Of a stretch of DNA of 64,000 nt, positions 54,058 to 62,067 are shown one piece after another (positions within the stretch are counted from its first letter, which is position 1; every line of letters starts with the position of its first letter). Origin of the DNA: a virus; IMG/VR virus record IMGVR_UViG_3300008267_010368, positions 78,669 through 142,668 of that record; one strand, written 5' to 3'. Position numbers and translations under genes: made by a program. A model generated the notes under the pieces. That model was given only the letters and a program-made list of their open reading frames with translations. It made no database searches and was not told the DNA's origin.

Positions 54058-54336
54058 ATGAAGAACAGAAAAGTATATGTGTTAAGAACTGGAGGACTTT
54101 CTAAAATTGATAATCGGTTTCATTTTCACGATATTGAAGTTTTTTCTTCTGATAAAAAAATTAATTATGAAGTCAGAAAAAGAATTGAAATTAATAAAGG
54201 AACTAATGTCAGACATGACGAAGGATTCTGTGGTTATGGAACATATCAAAATACCTTGATTACTTACGATTCAATAGATATTGATGAAAATCCAATAACA
54301 ATCAGATATGAATTATTAGAAAAAAAGTTAAATTAA
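54058..54336 (+). CDS. Small protein of unknown function
   Basis: 92 residues (KVYVLRTGGLSKIDNRFHFH, then RIEINKGTNVRHDEGFCGYG). No family recognised. A host-like promoter is possible just upstream. Its TAA overlaps the stop of the convergent gene in the shared bases TTAA at 54333-54336. Confidence 0.55.
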   Translation: MKNRKVYVLRTGGLSKIDNRFHFHDIEVFSSDKKINYEVRKRIEINKGTNVRHDEGFCGYGTYQNTLITYDSIDIDENPITIRYELLEKKLN

Positions 54337-55052
54337 AGAATAGATAAAATACTCTTTACAAGAAAATCAACAGATTCCTTTTGAGTTCTTTTCTTTTTTG
54401 GTTTATATGATGTCATTACAGGTTTTTGTCCTTTTCCTGTTTGTGTATCTTGTTTTTCCGCTTTTCTTTTTTGTTGACATGCTGCTCTTTTTTGTACATC
54501 TGTCATGTTTCTTGCAACACCTACGGCTCTACATTTAGGATAACCCTTCGATTCACCTTCAGGTCTACCACACGGTGGATGTCCTCCACCTTTCTTTTTC
54601 CTACAAATGTTAACCCAAGGACCTTGTGGTTGTTTAGTACCTTTACCTTTCTTTTTTGTTCCAAACCATACTGCCAAATCTTCATTTAAAACAATTGAAT
54701 CCAAATCAACCCATTCTTTTAATGGAACAAACTTCAAGTTTTTACCTGGTGTTTGATTTATTATTCCACCATCTTCGTCGTTAGGTGTTTTGTGTTTTTT
54801 GTTATATAAAGATATTTTTTTGGCTTTAGTTTCAAGACTTTTAGCCTTTTTTTTACTCATATCTAATGAACCGTCATAACTATCATATTCTAATTCGGCA
54901 TTGAAGAAATTAGATACTTTAGTATCGAAAGGTCCAAGTTCTTGTTTACCCCAATCGATTTCACCCATAGACAAAGGTCCGTTATATGAACCGGCATACC
55001 TATCGGAATTTGCTTCTTTAACTACTTTTTTTATTATATTATTTAAGTCCAT
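54333..55052 (-). CDS. Basic protein with conserved C-terminal Cys/Arg/Lys module
   Basis: 239 residues. N-terminal half: SDRYAGSYNGPLSMGEIDWG and a lysine-rich stretch. C-terminal half: PWVNICRKKKGGGHPPCGRP, then KGYPKCRAVGVARNMTDVQK, a module found in small basic proteins of T4-like marine phages and of some bacteria, without known function. The N-terminal DLNNIIKKVV helix matches the start of the protein at 53557. It is the last gene before the exported-protein cassette, and a TATTTATA box precedes it. Confidence 0.6.
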   Translation of the reverse strand: MDLNNIIKKVVKEANSDRYAGSYNGPLSMGEIDWGKQELGPFDTKVSNFFNAELEYDSYDGSLDMSKKKAKSLETKAKKISLYNKKHKTPNDEDGGIINQTPGKNLKFVPLKEWVDLDSIVLNEDLAVWFGTKKKGKGTKQPQGPWVNICRKKKGGGHPPCGRPEGESKGYPKCRAVGVARNMTDVQKRAACQQKRKAEKQDTQTGKGQKPVMTSYKPKKKRTQKESVDFLVKSILSIL

Positions 55053-55065
55053 TAAAATGTGGATT

Positions 55066-55073
55066 TATAAATA
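55066..55073 (-). promoter_or_regulatory. Late-promoter-like box before 54333-55052 gene
   Basis: TATTTATA on the minus strand within the longer run TATTTATTTATA, 13 bases before the ATG at 55052. It lies in the 42-base gap after the exported protein gene that ends at 55095. Confidence 0.5.
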
Positions 55074-55094
55074 AATATCTGAAAGTTTATAAAT

Positions 55095-57086
55095 TTATTG
55101 TTTATAAACTCTTTTCATTGAACCGTCATCATAAACTTTGAAATAAACACCTGTTGCAGACATAACATCAATTTCTTGTCCTGTAATATTAATATACTTT
55201 ACCACTTTTTTATTTGAAAGTGTATTATCTAAAGACACTATGTTAAAAAATTCAGTAGTTCCATCATAGTCAGTTTGTGAAAGTCTATAATAATTAATCA
55301 TATTTCTTGAAAATGTTTCATCTGAATATGAATAAGAAAGTTCTTGTGTTGATTGCCCTGCGGCAACTATTTTTGTCACTTCTTCCCAATTTTCACCATC
55401 ATTAGACCTTTCCAAGGTAAAATAGTTATTGTTGTGTTCAGAAGCAGTTAACCAATATAATAAGTTACTACTACCATTATTAACACCATCAAAACTTATT
55501 AATTCTATTGGTAACGCACTTATTCTTGATACTGTTACGTTTCTACAATTAGCATCATCTAAACAATACCCATTTGCATTTATGTGAACATAGTAAGTTG
55601 CATTTATTGATGCCGTAAAATCTAAAGGAGATGAACCATAAGAAACGACTGTTCCGTTAGGTGTTGAAACTGTAACTGTAACCCAATCAGTAGGTATACT
55701 TGATAATACAGTATAAGTTACTCCAGCAACACCATTATTCCATTGGCTATATTCATCTGTGTATTGTCCATTACCCGCTGAACACAATGTGGTTACGTCA
55801 GGTGTTGTGGTTGTTGGTAGGTTTTCTACACTCCAAGCTGTTGTATTCAAACAAGGACCTGGTGGTGGTGGAGGTGAACACGTAAATGCTAAACTAAAAG
55901 TTGATGTTGTACTATATCCGTGTACAAGTATAAAATATGTTACACCTGGTGTTGAAGTCCAAGAATACGATGCTGCAGTCCCCGTACACGACGGTCCGTT
56001 ATCATCTATACCACCTACACAAACAGGTGTTGTACAAGAACCTTGAAACACTGACATCTTACTGTCCCAAGCTGTGACACACAGAGATGCGGTCATTACA
56101 TCTCCGGTGCCAACAACTTTATACCACACACCTCCCGTCGTTTGTGTGGTCCCACAAGAACCTCCTTCACCTGCACCTGTTAGGGTTGAACCCACAGTAG
56201 TTCCCCCGACTAATGAACCACAAGTAATTGTAGTCGCATTACATATTAAATCATTAGCAGGTGCAACAATTGGACAACCCAAATTAAATGTTACATTATA
56301 TGTACCTGTTGTTTCAGGGTCTAAAAGAATATAATATGTAACACCAGCAGTAAATGTCATTGGGGTTACTCCATTAAAACTTCCTGTAAAGCTAATGTCA
56401 TCAATACAGTTCCACCCTGTACTACCACACCCACCTGACGCAGGTTTCCAAAAGAAATCAACGTATCCTCCTGTGATTGATGTCACATTAAGAGTATATG
56501 TTCCTGTCTGAGTAGGTGTGAATTGGAATATTCTTTCTTGTCCTGGTGTTGAAAATCCACAGGTACTGACATTCCACCCTGCCCCTCCACCTGACATTGT
56601 TGTAGAAACATTAGTTCCACAACTTGCAATTGTTGTAATCGAAGAACAAGGATTATATACAGGAGCACAAGTGACTCTGTAACTTAATATTGTTGTTGCA
56701 CTTAGATTTGCACAACTATAATTTGTAACAAGTATTGAATACGTTCCATTTGCAGGACAAACCCAAGTAAGTGATGCCTTTGTTCCACCACAAAACGGAC
56801 CGTTGTCGTCATTCTGAGCCAATACAGTTCCACCTGTAGCGGTTGAGTATAGTCTTAAATATGTATCATTTGTAAACGCACTATTACAAGTAGAAAAATC
56901 GTAAGTACATCCAGCTGTTGCCGTGAATCTCCAATACCTTTTTGCTGATGATGCGTTTGACACATTTTGGAATGTCCCTGTTGGTGTAATAACACCCATA
57001 TTCACAAGACCTGTTGTTGAACAAAATTGTGAAAGTAGATTAAAATTTACTAATAACGTAAATAGGAGTAATGCAAGTTTTTTCAT
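55095..57086 (-). CDS. Exported multidomain protein with host-type C-terminal domain
   Basis: 663 residues. Signal peptide MKKLALLLFTLLVNFNLLSQ. At least three beta-sandwich PPC-like domains follow, each with a YxLxV or YFILVHG strand (examples NGTYSILVTNYSC at about 110, TYTLNVTSITGGYVDFFW at about 205, VTYFILVHGYS at about 385). From about 525 to 663 there is a C-terminal block starting ALPIELISFDGVNNGSSNLL, with YWLTASEHNNNYFTLERSND and a last SMKRVYKQ. The LPIELxxFDG entry into such a block is typical of Bacteroidetes exported proteins just before their sorting region. It resembles the neighbour at 57279. The function is unknown; adhesion or enzyme binding is possible. Confidence 0.75.
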   Translation of the reverse strand: MKKLALLLFTLLVNFNLLSQFCSTTGLVNMGVITPTGTFQNVSNASSAKRYWRFTATAGCTYDFSTCNSAFTNDTYLRLYSTATGGTVLAQNDDNGPFCGGTKASLTWVCPANGTYSILVTNYSCANLSATTILSYRVTCAPVYNPCSSITTIASCGTNVSTTMSGGGAGWNVSTCGFSTPGQERIFQFTPTQTGTYTLNVTSITGGYVDFFWKPASGGCGSTGWNCIDDISFTGSFNGVTPMTFTAGVTYYILLDPETTGTYNVTFNLGCPIVAPANDLICNATTITCGSLVGGTTVGSTLTGAGEGGSCGTTQTTGGVWYKVVGTGDVMTASLCVTAWDSKMSVFQGSCTTPVCVGGIDDNGPSCTGTAASYSWTSTPGVTYFILVHGYSTTSTFSLAFTCSPPPPPGPCLNTTAWSVENLPTTTTPDVTTLCSAGNGQYTDEYSQWNNGVAGVTYTVLSSIPTDWVTVTVSTPNGTVVSYGSSPLDFTASINATYYVHINANGYCLDDANCRNVTVSRISALPIELISFDGVNNGSSNLLYWLTASEHNNNYFTLERSNDGENWEEVTKIVAAGQSTQELSYSYSDETFSRNMINYYRLSQTDYDGTTEFFNIVSLDNTLSNKKVVKYINITGQEIDVMSATGVYFKVYDDGSMKRVYKQ

Positions 57087-57088
57087 AT

Positions 57089-57191
57089 GACCTTTAATTT
57101 TGTGGGTTTAAAACTAAAGTCACACTTGAAGAACCTTGTGGTGGAACCCCCATCTACCATGGGCCGGTCGTGTCTTTACTATAAATAGAAA
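57089..57191. other. Leader region of the exported gene at 57086
   Basis: The gap 57087-57278 holds an AGGTCATATG leader (also before 58235), a GC-richer stretch with CCATGGGCCGGTCG around 57158-57170 that stands out from the AT-rich surroundings, the TACGTA element at 57192-57213 and the terminator of the upstream gene. I see no further gene. Confidence 0.4.
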
Positions 57192-57213
57192 GATATACGT
57201 AAAAATACGTAGT
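57192..57213 (-). promoter_or_regulatory. TACGTA inverted-repeat element
   Basis: On the minus strand, TACGTATTTTTACGTA with an added AC before and TATC after. It is an inverted repeat of TACGTA around a 4-base spacer, 105 bases before the gene at 57086. A very similar element occurs at 62114-62134 before the protease gene. It is probably a regulator site shared by the two exported genes. Confidence 0.5.
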
Positions 57214-57219
57214 GAAAAT

Positions 57220-57252
57220 ACCAAAAAAGGGGTGAATTATCATACACCCCTT
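57220..57252 (-). terminator. Terminator of the exported gene 57279-58235
   Basis: On the minus strand, stem AAGGGGTG / CACCCCTT with a 10-base loop, followed by a run of T. It lies 27 bases after the stop at 57279. Confidence 0.75.
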
Positions 57253-57278
57253 CTTGTTTAATATTTAACAGTTAATAA

Positions 57279-58235
57279 TTAATATTGATAAGTTTTAACA
57301 AATTCACCATTTTTATAATAAATGATAACTATCCCTTTATAATATTCGTTAACTTCTTTACCTGACAAATCAACAATTTTTTCGACTTCTTTTTGATGTC
57401 TGTTATCAATTGCTATTATTGGATATACTTTTGTTTTACCGTCAAAATCGTATTGAATAAGTCTATAGTAATTAATTACATTTTCTACTTTCATGTCAAG
57501 TAAATCATAATCTATAATGTTTTGTGAATATCCTGAACCCAAAATATTTCCAACAATTGTTGAATTTTTAAAATCACCTGTGGTTGTTTTTTCGATTATA
57601 AAGTGACTTGAATTAAATTCTGATGCCGTTTGCCACTTCAATAAGTTAAAACCATCTTGTTTTACACCATCAAAATATGTGAGTTCAACAGGCAAAGATA
57701 CAGGACTTGTTAATGTTATATCATCAATTCTGAATTGAGTTGATGTTGATGTTTGAGTAAATCTAATTCTTAAGTTATTAGTAATTGGAATTGTTCCTGA
57801 TGGACTTATTAATCTCCATATTGCCGTTCCACCTCCAGTTGGACGACTATAAGATAAAGTTGTATAATTAATACCATCCGAACTAACTTGTATTAATAAT
57901 TCATTATTACCAGCTATTGTACTTTTGAAATGATTTAATGTTAAAAATACTTCAGAATACGTTGATGTGTTGATTCCTGAAATTGTAAAACTTCTTGGTG
58001 TGGAATTTGTAAAAAAAACATTAGCATTGTCATCATTTGGTGTTGGTGAAGATGGTTGTGTCCTCCTTACATCTACATTTCCTGTGTATGTAATTGGGCT
58101 TGAATTTTGCCAACCATTAAATGAACTGACAGAAGTGTTAGAAGTTACTGTACCAAAATTTTCAGAATAGATGGTTGTTTGGGAAGATAGAATTTGCGAA
58201 ACCATTAACGCAAACATTAACAATAAATTTTTCAT
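57279..58235 (-). CDS. Exported protein with host-type C-terminal domain
   Basis: 318 residues. Signal peptide MKNLLLMFALMVSQILSSQ. Residues 20-180 are a jelly-roll-like domain (IYSENFGTVTSNTSVSSFNG, FTISGINTSTYSEVFLTL and IRFTQTSTSTQFRIDDITL). The C-terminal block (about 183-318) begins LPVELTYFDGVKQDGFNLLK and includes WQTASEFNSSHFIIEKTTTG, the same style as the neighbour at 55095. The start is preceded by AAAAGGTCATATAATG, almost the same leader as at 57086. It is probably on the cell surface or secreted. No enzymatic motif is seen. Confidence 0.75.
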   Translation of the reverse strand: MKNLLLMFALMVSQILSSQTTIYSENFGTVTSNTSVSSFNGWQNSSPITYTGNVDVRRTQPSSPTPNDDNANVFFTNSTPRSFTISGINTSTYSEVFLTLNHFKSTIAGNNELLIQVSSDGINYTTLSYSRPTGGGTAIWRLISPSGTIPITNNLRIRFTQTSTSTQFRIDDITLTSPVSLPVELTYFDGVKQDGFNLLKWQTASEFNSSHFIIEKTTTGDFKNSTIVGNILGSGYSQNIIDYDLLDMKVENVINYYRLIQYDFDGKTKVYPIIAIDNRHQKEVEKIVDLSGKEVNEYYKGIVIIYYKNGEFVKTYQY

Positions 58236-58260
58236 TATATGACCTTTTAATTATAAGTAT

Positions 58261-58268
58261 CAAAAATA
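58261..58268 (-). promoter_or_regulatory. Possible Bacteroidetes -7 element before exported gene 58235
   Basis: TATTTTTG on the minus strand fits TAnnTTTG, 25 bases before the ATG at 58235. A properly spaced -33 TTG is not evident. Confidence 0.3.
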
Positions 58269-58292
58269 TAAGAAAACAATGTTAATTTTAAA

Positions 58293-58320
58293 TTAAAAAA
58301 CCCCCAAATTCTTGGGGGAT
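58293..58320 (-). terminator. Terminator of the SprB-repeat genes
   Basis: Stem CCCCCAA / TTGGGGG with a 4-base loop, followed on the minus strand by a run of T. It lies 60 bases after the stop at 58383 and ends the 59829-58383 unit. Confidence 0.8.
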
Positions 58321-58382
58321 TTCTTTTTTGTGGAACCAACAATAATCAAAGAATTATTATTCTTTTTTCGACTTTGTTATTT

Positions 58383-58979
58383 TTAATTGTTTGAAATTGT
58401 ATTTTGTTGAAAACCTTGTGTATTAGGGTTATATGAAGACGGAAAACCACTTGCGGATGGTTGATCGATTATAATTCTCTTATTATACACACAACCATCA
58501 ATCGCCGTTATTTCAATATTGTATATTCCTGCCGTTAACAAAAATTGATCTTCTTGATTTGGGATAATACCTGAGCCATTGCCAGTCCAATTATATGTAG
58601 CAGTACCGTTTAATATTGTGACATCCGCAGAACCATTATTTCCACCAAATGTCGTAACGTCAGTTTTTAATATTTGTATTACCAACGGTTGTGGATCTGT
58701 CAATGTTAAAGTAGCAACTGAAGAACTCAAATTAGAGTCGGTTACATCAAAAACATATTGTCCACCAGATAAATTAGTTGCAATAAACTGAGTTCCATTT
58801 ATCTGTAAACCATTTATTGTGTAAGGTTCAACACCTCCTGTTATATCAATAATAATTTCTCCGTTATTGTACCCGTTACATGATGGGTCTATTTTGGTTG
58901 TTTGTAATGACATCTGTTGTGAAAATGATACAGATACCGTTAAAAATAATGATGCTAATGTGATGATTAAATTTTTCAT
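58383..58979 (-). CDS. Small exported SprB-repeat protein
   Basis: 198 residues. Signal peptide MKNLIITLASLFLTVSVSFSQ. Two SprB-type repeats follow: DPSCNGYNNGEIIIDITGGV to YVFDVTDSN (about 32-90), and TTFGGNNGSADVTILNG to YNIEITAIDGCVYNKRIIID (about 110-172). There is no T9SS C-terminal sorting domain, and the end is short and Asn/Gln-rich. It lies 22 bases after the next upstream gene and is probably co-transcribed with it. It may be the partner or surface subunit of its sorted neighbour. Confidence 0.75.
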   Translation of the reverse strand: MKNLIITLASLFLTVSVSFSQQMSLQTTKIDPSCNGYNNGEIIIDITGGVEPYTINGLQINGTQFIATNLSGGQYVFDVTDSNLSSSVATLTLTDPQPLVIQILKTDVTTFGGNNGSADVTILNGTATYNWTGNGSGIIPNQEDQFLLTAGIYNIEITAIDGCVYNKRIIIDQPSASGFPSSYNPNTQGFQQNTISNN

Positions 58980-59001
58980 GTTCTTTTTTTTATTTTAATT
59001 A

Positions 59002-59829
59002 TTAAAGTATAGTTATTCTTTTTGTTTCTGTTCCTTTTTCTGTTGTTACATAAATCATATAGATACCTGTTTTAAGATTATCAACATATAATTTTGATAA
59101 AGATGATTTGTCGTTATAAACTTCTTCACCATTGATTGTATTCACAATTCTAATTTCACTTACATTTTCTTTAGTCTCTATTGTGAAATTACCATTTGAT
59201 GGGTTTGGATAAGTTGAAATGGCTGATGTGTTGTTAGAAATACTTGGACTAATCAAGTTAGGATTGTTAAGAGTTGGTAATGATGGGTTTGGTTGTGAAA
59301 TTGTAAAATAACCGATTCCTACACAACCAATAGAAGCTGTAACCATTATTTTATAATAACCTGAAGTTAATCCTTGTTGGTCTAAATTACCTTGGTTTTG
59401 AAAACTACCACCCGCAGTAAACCATTGGTAAGTAAATGAACCTGTTGTATTTGAAATATCTACAATATCTATTTGTCCGTTAGACAAACCAAAAGAAGTT
59501 ACATTTGATTGTGTTCCTGAAATTGTGATAGGAAGTGGATTGTCAACTGTAAGAAATGCTGCGATTGTACTGTTGTAAGAATCTGTTACAGTTACTGAAT
59601 AATTTCCTGCCGAAAGATTTGATATCGTTTGAGTGGTATCACCATTACTCCATTGGTAAGTATAAGGAGGAAAACCACCTGAAGGAAGTGCGGTAATTTC
59701 ACCATCAGAAAAGTTAACACAAGTTGGGTTAGTTTGAGAAACCCCAAGATTGAAAGGTACTTTAGTTTGTGCGAATGTTACAACTGTTAGAAGTGTAAAA
59801 AGAATTGTGTTTAAAATTTTTGTTTTCAT
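59002..59829 (-). CDS. Exported SprB-repeat protein with T9SS type A sorting domain
   Basis: 275 residues. Signal peptide MKTKILNTILFTLLTVVTFAQ. Two SprB-type repeats: NPTCVNFSDGEITALPSGGF with PYTYQWSNGDTTQTISNLSA (about 34-100), and SFGLSNGQIDIVD to YKIMVTASIGCVGIGYF (about 110-178). The C-terminus is a canonical T9SS tail: STYPNPSNGNFTIET (about 204), IRIVNTINGEEVY and TGIYMIYVTTEKGTETKRIT. T9SS would carry it across the outer membrane. SprB repeats occur in the gliding adhesin of flavobacteria. Confidence 0.88.
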   Translation of the reverse strand: MKTKILNTILFTLLTVVTFAQTKVPFNLGVSQTNPTCVNFSDGEITALPSGGFPPYTYQWSNGDTTQTISNLSAGNYSVTVTDSYNSTIAAFLTVDNPLPITISGTQSNVTSFGLSNGQIDIVDISNTTGSFTYQWFTAGGSFQNQGNLDQQGLTSGYYKIMVTASIGCVGIGYFTISQPNPSLPTLNNPNLISPSISNNTSAISTYPNPSNGNFTIETKENVSEIRIVNTINGEEVYNDKSSLSKLYVDNLKTGIYMIYVTTEKGTETKRITIL

Positions 59830-59902
59830 TTTTTTTATTTTTTAATTGTTAGTTATTTTTTGTTTCTACAAATATATAGGTGATGTATGTTGTTAAATCC
59901 TG

Positions 59903-59932
59903 TTTTCGGAGGGTAGGTATTTTGAAGTTCAG
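59903..59932 (-). promoter_or_regulatory. Conserved element upstream of SprB gene
   Basis: A 30-base segment, 23 of 30 bases identical to one at 62068-62097 upstream of the protease gene. Core on the coding strand: CAAAATACCTACCCTCC. It lies 73 bases before the ATG at 59829. Candidate operator or promoter. Confidence 0.45.
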
Positions 59933-59960
59933 TAGTTGTTATTAAAATGATTAAGTGTTA

Positions 59961-62012
59961 TTACTTAACAACTAACTTTTGAGTTACATTATTTACTGTC
60001 ACAAGGTAAACACCTTCACATAAATCACTTACAGACACCTCACCGATAAAGGTAGATTGAGTTACAACAATTTGTCCGTTGATGTTTGTGATTGTTAAGT
60101 TACAATCATCATCCTTACCTGTTTTAATCGTTACAGAACCATTTGAAGGGTTAGGGTATACAAGTAGTTCATTTGAAGTTAATTCACTCACAGATGAGGT
60201 ATTTTGGGTGTTTAACATTGTATTCTCAGAAGTCATACAACCATTTGCGTCTGTTACAAGAAGTTCATAGAATCCTTCAGAAAGATTATTTAAGTTTTGT
60301 GTTGTGTCACCATTGTTCCATTCGTAAGTGTATGGTAATGTTCCACCATTAACTGTAATGTTAATTGAACCATCAGAAGTGATTGTAGGGTTCACAGAAG
60401 TTATGTTTGATACAAGTAGTTCAGGTTGTCTTACACTTAAAGTGTCAGAGTGAACACAATCAAATCCATCAACAACTGTAAAAATATAATTACCTGAAGT
60501 TAAATTTGTTAAAGTGTTACCAACAACACCGTTATTCCATACAGCATCAGATACAAATTCACCACCTGAAATGTTTACAGAAATTTCACCATTTGACATC
60601 CCAAAACATTTTACGTCAGAAACCAAAGATTCACTTGTAATTTTTTCGTATTTTTCAACATAAACTGAATCAGTAAATCTACAACCATTCGAATCAACAA
60701 TTTGAACTAAAACAAACCCGTCGTTTGATACTGAAATTGTTTCGTTAATATCACCATTCATCCATTCATAGTTATAAGGTGTTGTTCCGTCAAGGTTCAA
60801 TACAGATACAATCTTATCTCCTGACACACAATCAACATTAGTTTTGAATGTTCCACTGATTGTGTTGAATTCTTTTGCCATTTTCACAGCCAAATGAGAA
60901 TTCAATGTTCCTGCTCCAAGTAATCCCTGATAATTTGGGTTAATTAAATACATATCAGAGTTTGCGGTTTCTTTTAAGATATACTCAATATTATCAACAG
61001 TTAAACAAGGATTAACAGATAACATAAGAGCGACAGTTCCTGAAACAAAAGGAGATGCAAATGAAGTTCCATTTCCTGTGACGTATACCCCAGGTGAAGT
61101 AGTTAATGGAACGTCATATCCTGGTGCACAAATATCAACCATTGAATTGTGTTGGTGAGTTGTGTTTGGGTCTCCCATGAATCTTTCGTGGTTATTTGCA
61201 AACCCCACAGATGAAACAGATATTACGTGGTTGTATGAAGCAGGATAAACAAGATTAAAAGAACCACCACAAGTAGAACCATTTCCTGCTGAAGCAACAA
61301 TTACAGTTCCGTTAGAATAAACCTCATCAATTACCATCTGAGCATATGAATTGAAAGAACAAGAAGATGCCCAACTTGCGTTTATAACTTTAGCTCCTGA
61401 ATATGTGGCATCAAGCATTTCATTATAAGACATTGTTCTTAGTTGTAATCTTGAATTATAACCAATAGATGAAGTTCCAACAGTGTTATTAGTATTTCCA
61501 CCTGCAATTACAGCAACTGCAGTTCCATGTCCGTAGTTCGTGTTTGTATTGTTTAATGTAATGTAATCATATTTTCCTGTTAAATCTTCGTGATTAACGT
61601 AAAAGTTAGCGTCAGTAATAGCAATAGTCACAGTTGAACCTTTTGTGTAATCCCATGCCTCTTTTGAACCAATCATATCAAGTGCCCACTGATTTGGAAC
61701 GACAGTGTTATAATCGTTTGGAGTTTCTAGTGTTTGATAGTCAGGACCCACTTCAGGGTTCACAAACAAATCGTTTCTTTTTTTAAGTGATTCAACAATA
61801 ACTGTAGAACTTACATTTGATTGTAATTCATATACGTTTTGAAGTGTTTGACTTTTTGATGATGGAAACGCCTTTTCAACAGAAGTAATGTTTAGTGTTT
61901 GTAGTTCAGTTCTTACTGACTCAATGTTTGGAATTGTAACCCATACTCTATTTTGAGCGAATGTGGTTAACATTGTTAAAGTTGTTGCGATTGTTAAAAA
62001 TACTCTTTTCAT
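59961..62012 (-). CDS. Exported subtilisin-like protease with SprB repeats and T9SS sorting domain
   Basis: 683 residues. Signal peptide MKRVFLTIATTLTMLTTFAQ. A propeptide-like stretch (about 21-100) precedes an S8 protease domain with an intact triad: Asp134 (TIAITDANF), His162 (NYGHGTAVAVIAGG) and Ser317 (GNGTSFASPFVSGT), plus the oxyanion Asn244 (ASAGNG). Three SprB-type repeats follow from about 390 to 600 (for example VKCFGMSNGEISVNISGGEF and PYTYEWNNGDTTQNLNNLSE). The T9SS tail is VYPNPSNGSVTIKTG (about 616), then LTITNINGQIVV and CEGVYLVTVNNVTQKLVVK. It is directly downstream of the major capsid gene, after a terminator. The likely site of action is the cell surface or the medium. Confidence 0.93.
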   Translation of the reverse strand: MKRVFLTIATTLTMLTTFAQNRVWVTIPNIESVRTELQTLNITSVEKAFPSSKSQTLQNVYELQSNVSSTVIVESLKKRNDLFVNPEVGPDYQTLETPNDYNTVVPNQWALDMIGSKEAWDYTKGSTVTIAITDANFYVNHEDLTGKYDYITLNNTNTNYGHGTAVAVIAGGNTNNTVGTSSIGYNSRLQLRTMSYNEMLDATYSGAKVINASWASSCSFNSYAQMVIDEVYSNGTVIVASAGNGSTCGGSFNLVYPASYNHVISVSSVGFANNHERFMGDPNTTHQHNSMVDICAPGYDVPLTTSPGVYVTGNGTSFASPFVSGTVALMLSVNPCLTVDNIEYILKETANSDMYLINPNYQGLLGAGTLNSHLAVKMAKEFNTISGTFKTNVDCVSGDKIVSVLNLDGTTPYNYEWMNGDINETISVSNDGFVLVQIVDSNGCRFTDSVYVEKYEKITSESLVSDVKCFGMSNGEISVNISGGEFVSDAVWNNGVVGNTLTNLTSGNYIFTVVDGFDCVHSDTLSVRQPELLVSNITSVNPTITSDGSINITVNGGTLPYTYEWNNGDTTQNLNNLSEGFYELLVTDANGCMTSENTMLNTQNTSSVSELTSNELLVYPNPSNGSVTIKTGKDDDCNLTITNINGQIVVTQSTFIGEVSVSDLCEGVYLVTVNNVTQKLVVK

Positions 62013-62067
62013 ATTGTTAAATTTTTGGTTCTAACAATAGATAGGAGTATATTATAGTAGAATCCCC

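Noticed and set aside
55700-56334. Plus-strand ORFs opposite the exported gene at 55095
   Set aside because: Pro/Val-rich shadow frames of Gly/Thr-rich coding sequence; no start signals.
54333-62012. A host chromosome segment or prophage junction
   Set aside because: The region is bounded by phage genes on both sides in a consistent orientation, with terminators and short gaps, and no integrase, attachment site or insertion sequence was seen. A chimeric assembly cannot be fully excluded without reads.
59961-62012. The subtilisin as a prohead protease because it follows the capsid gene
   Set aside because: It has a signal peptide, SprB-type repeats and a T9SS tail, and a terminator separates it from the capsid gene; T4 prohead protease is a different fold.
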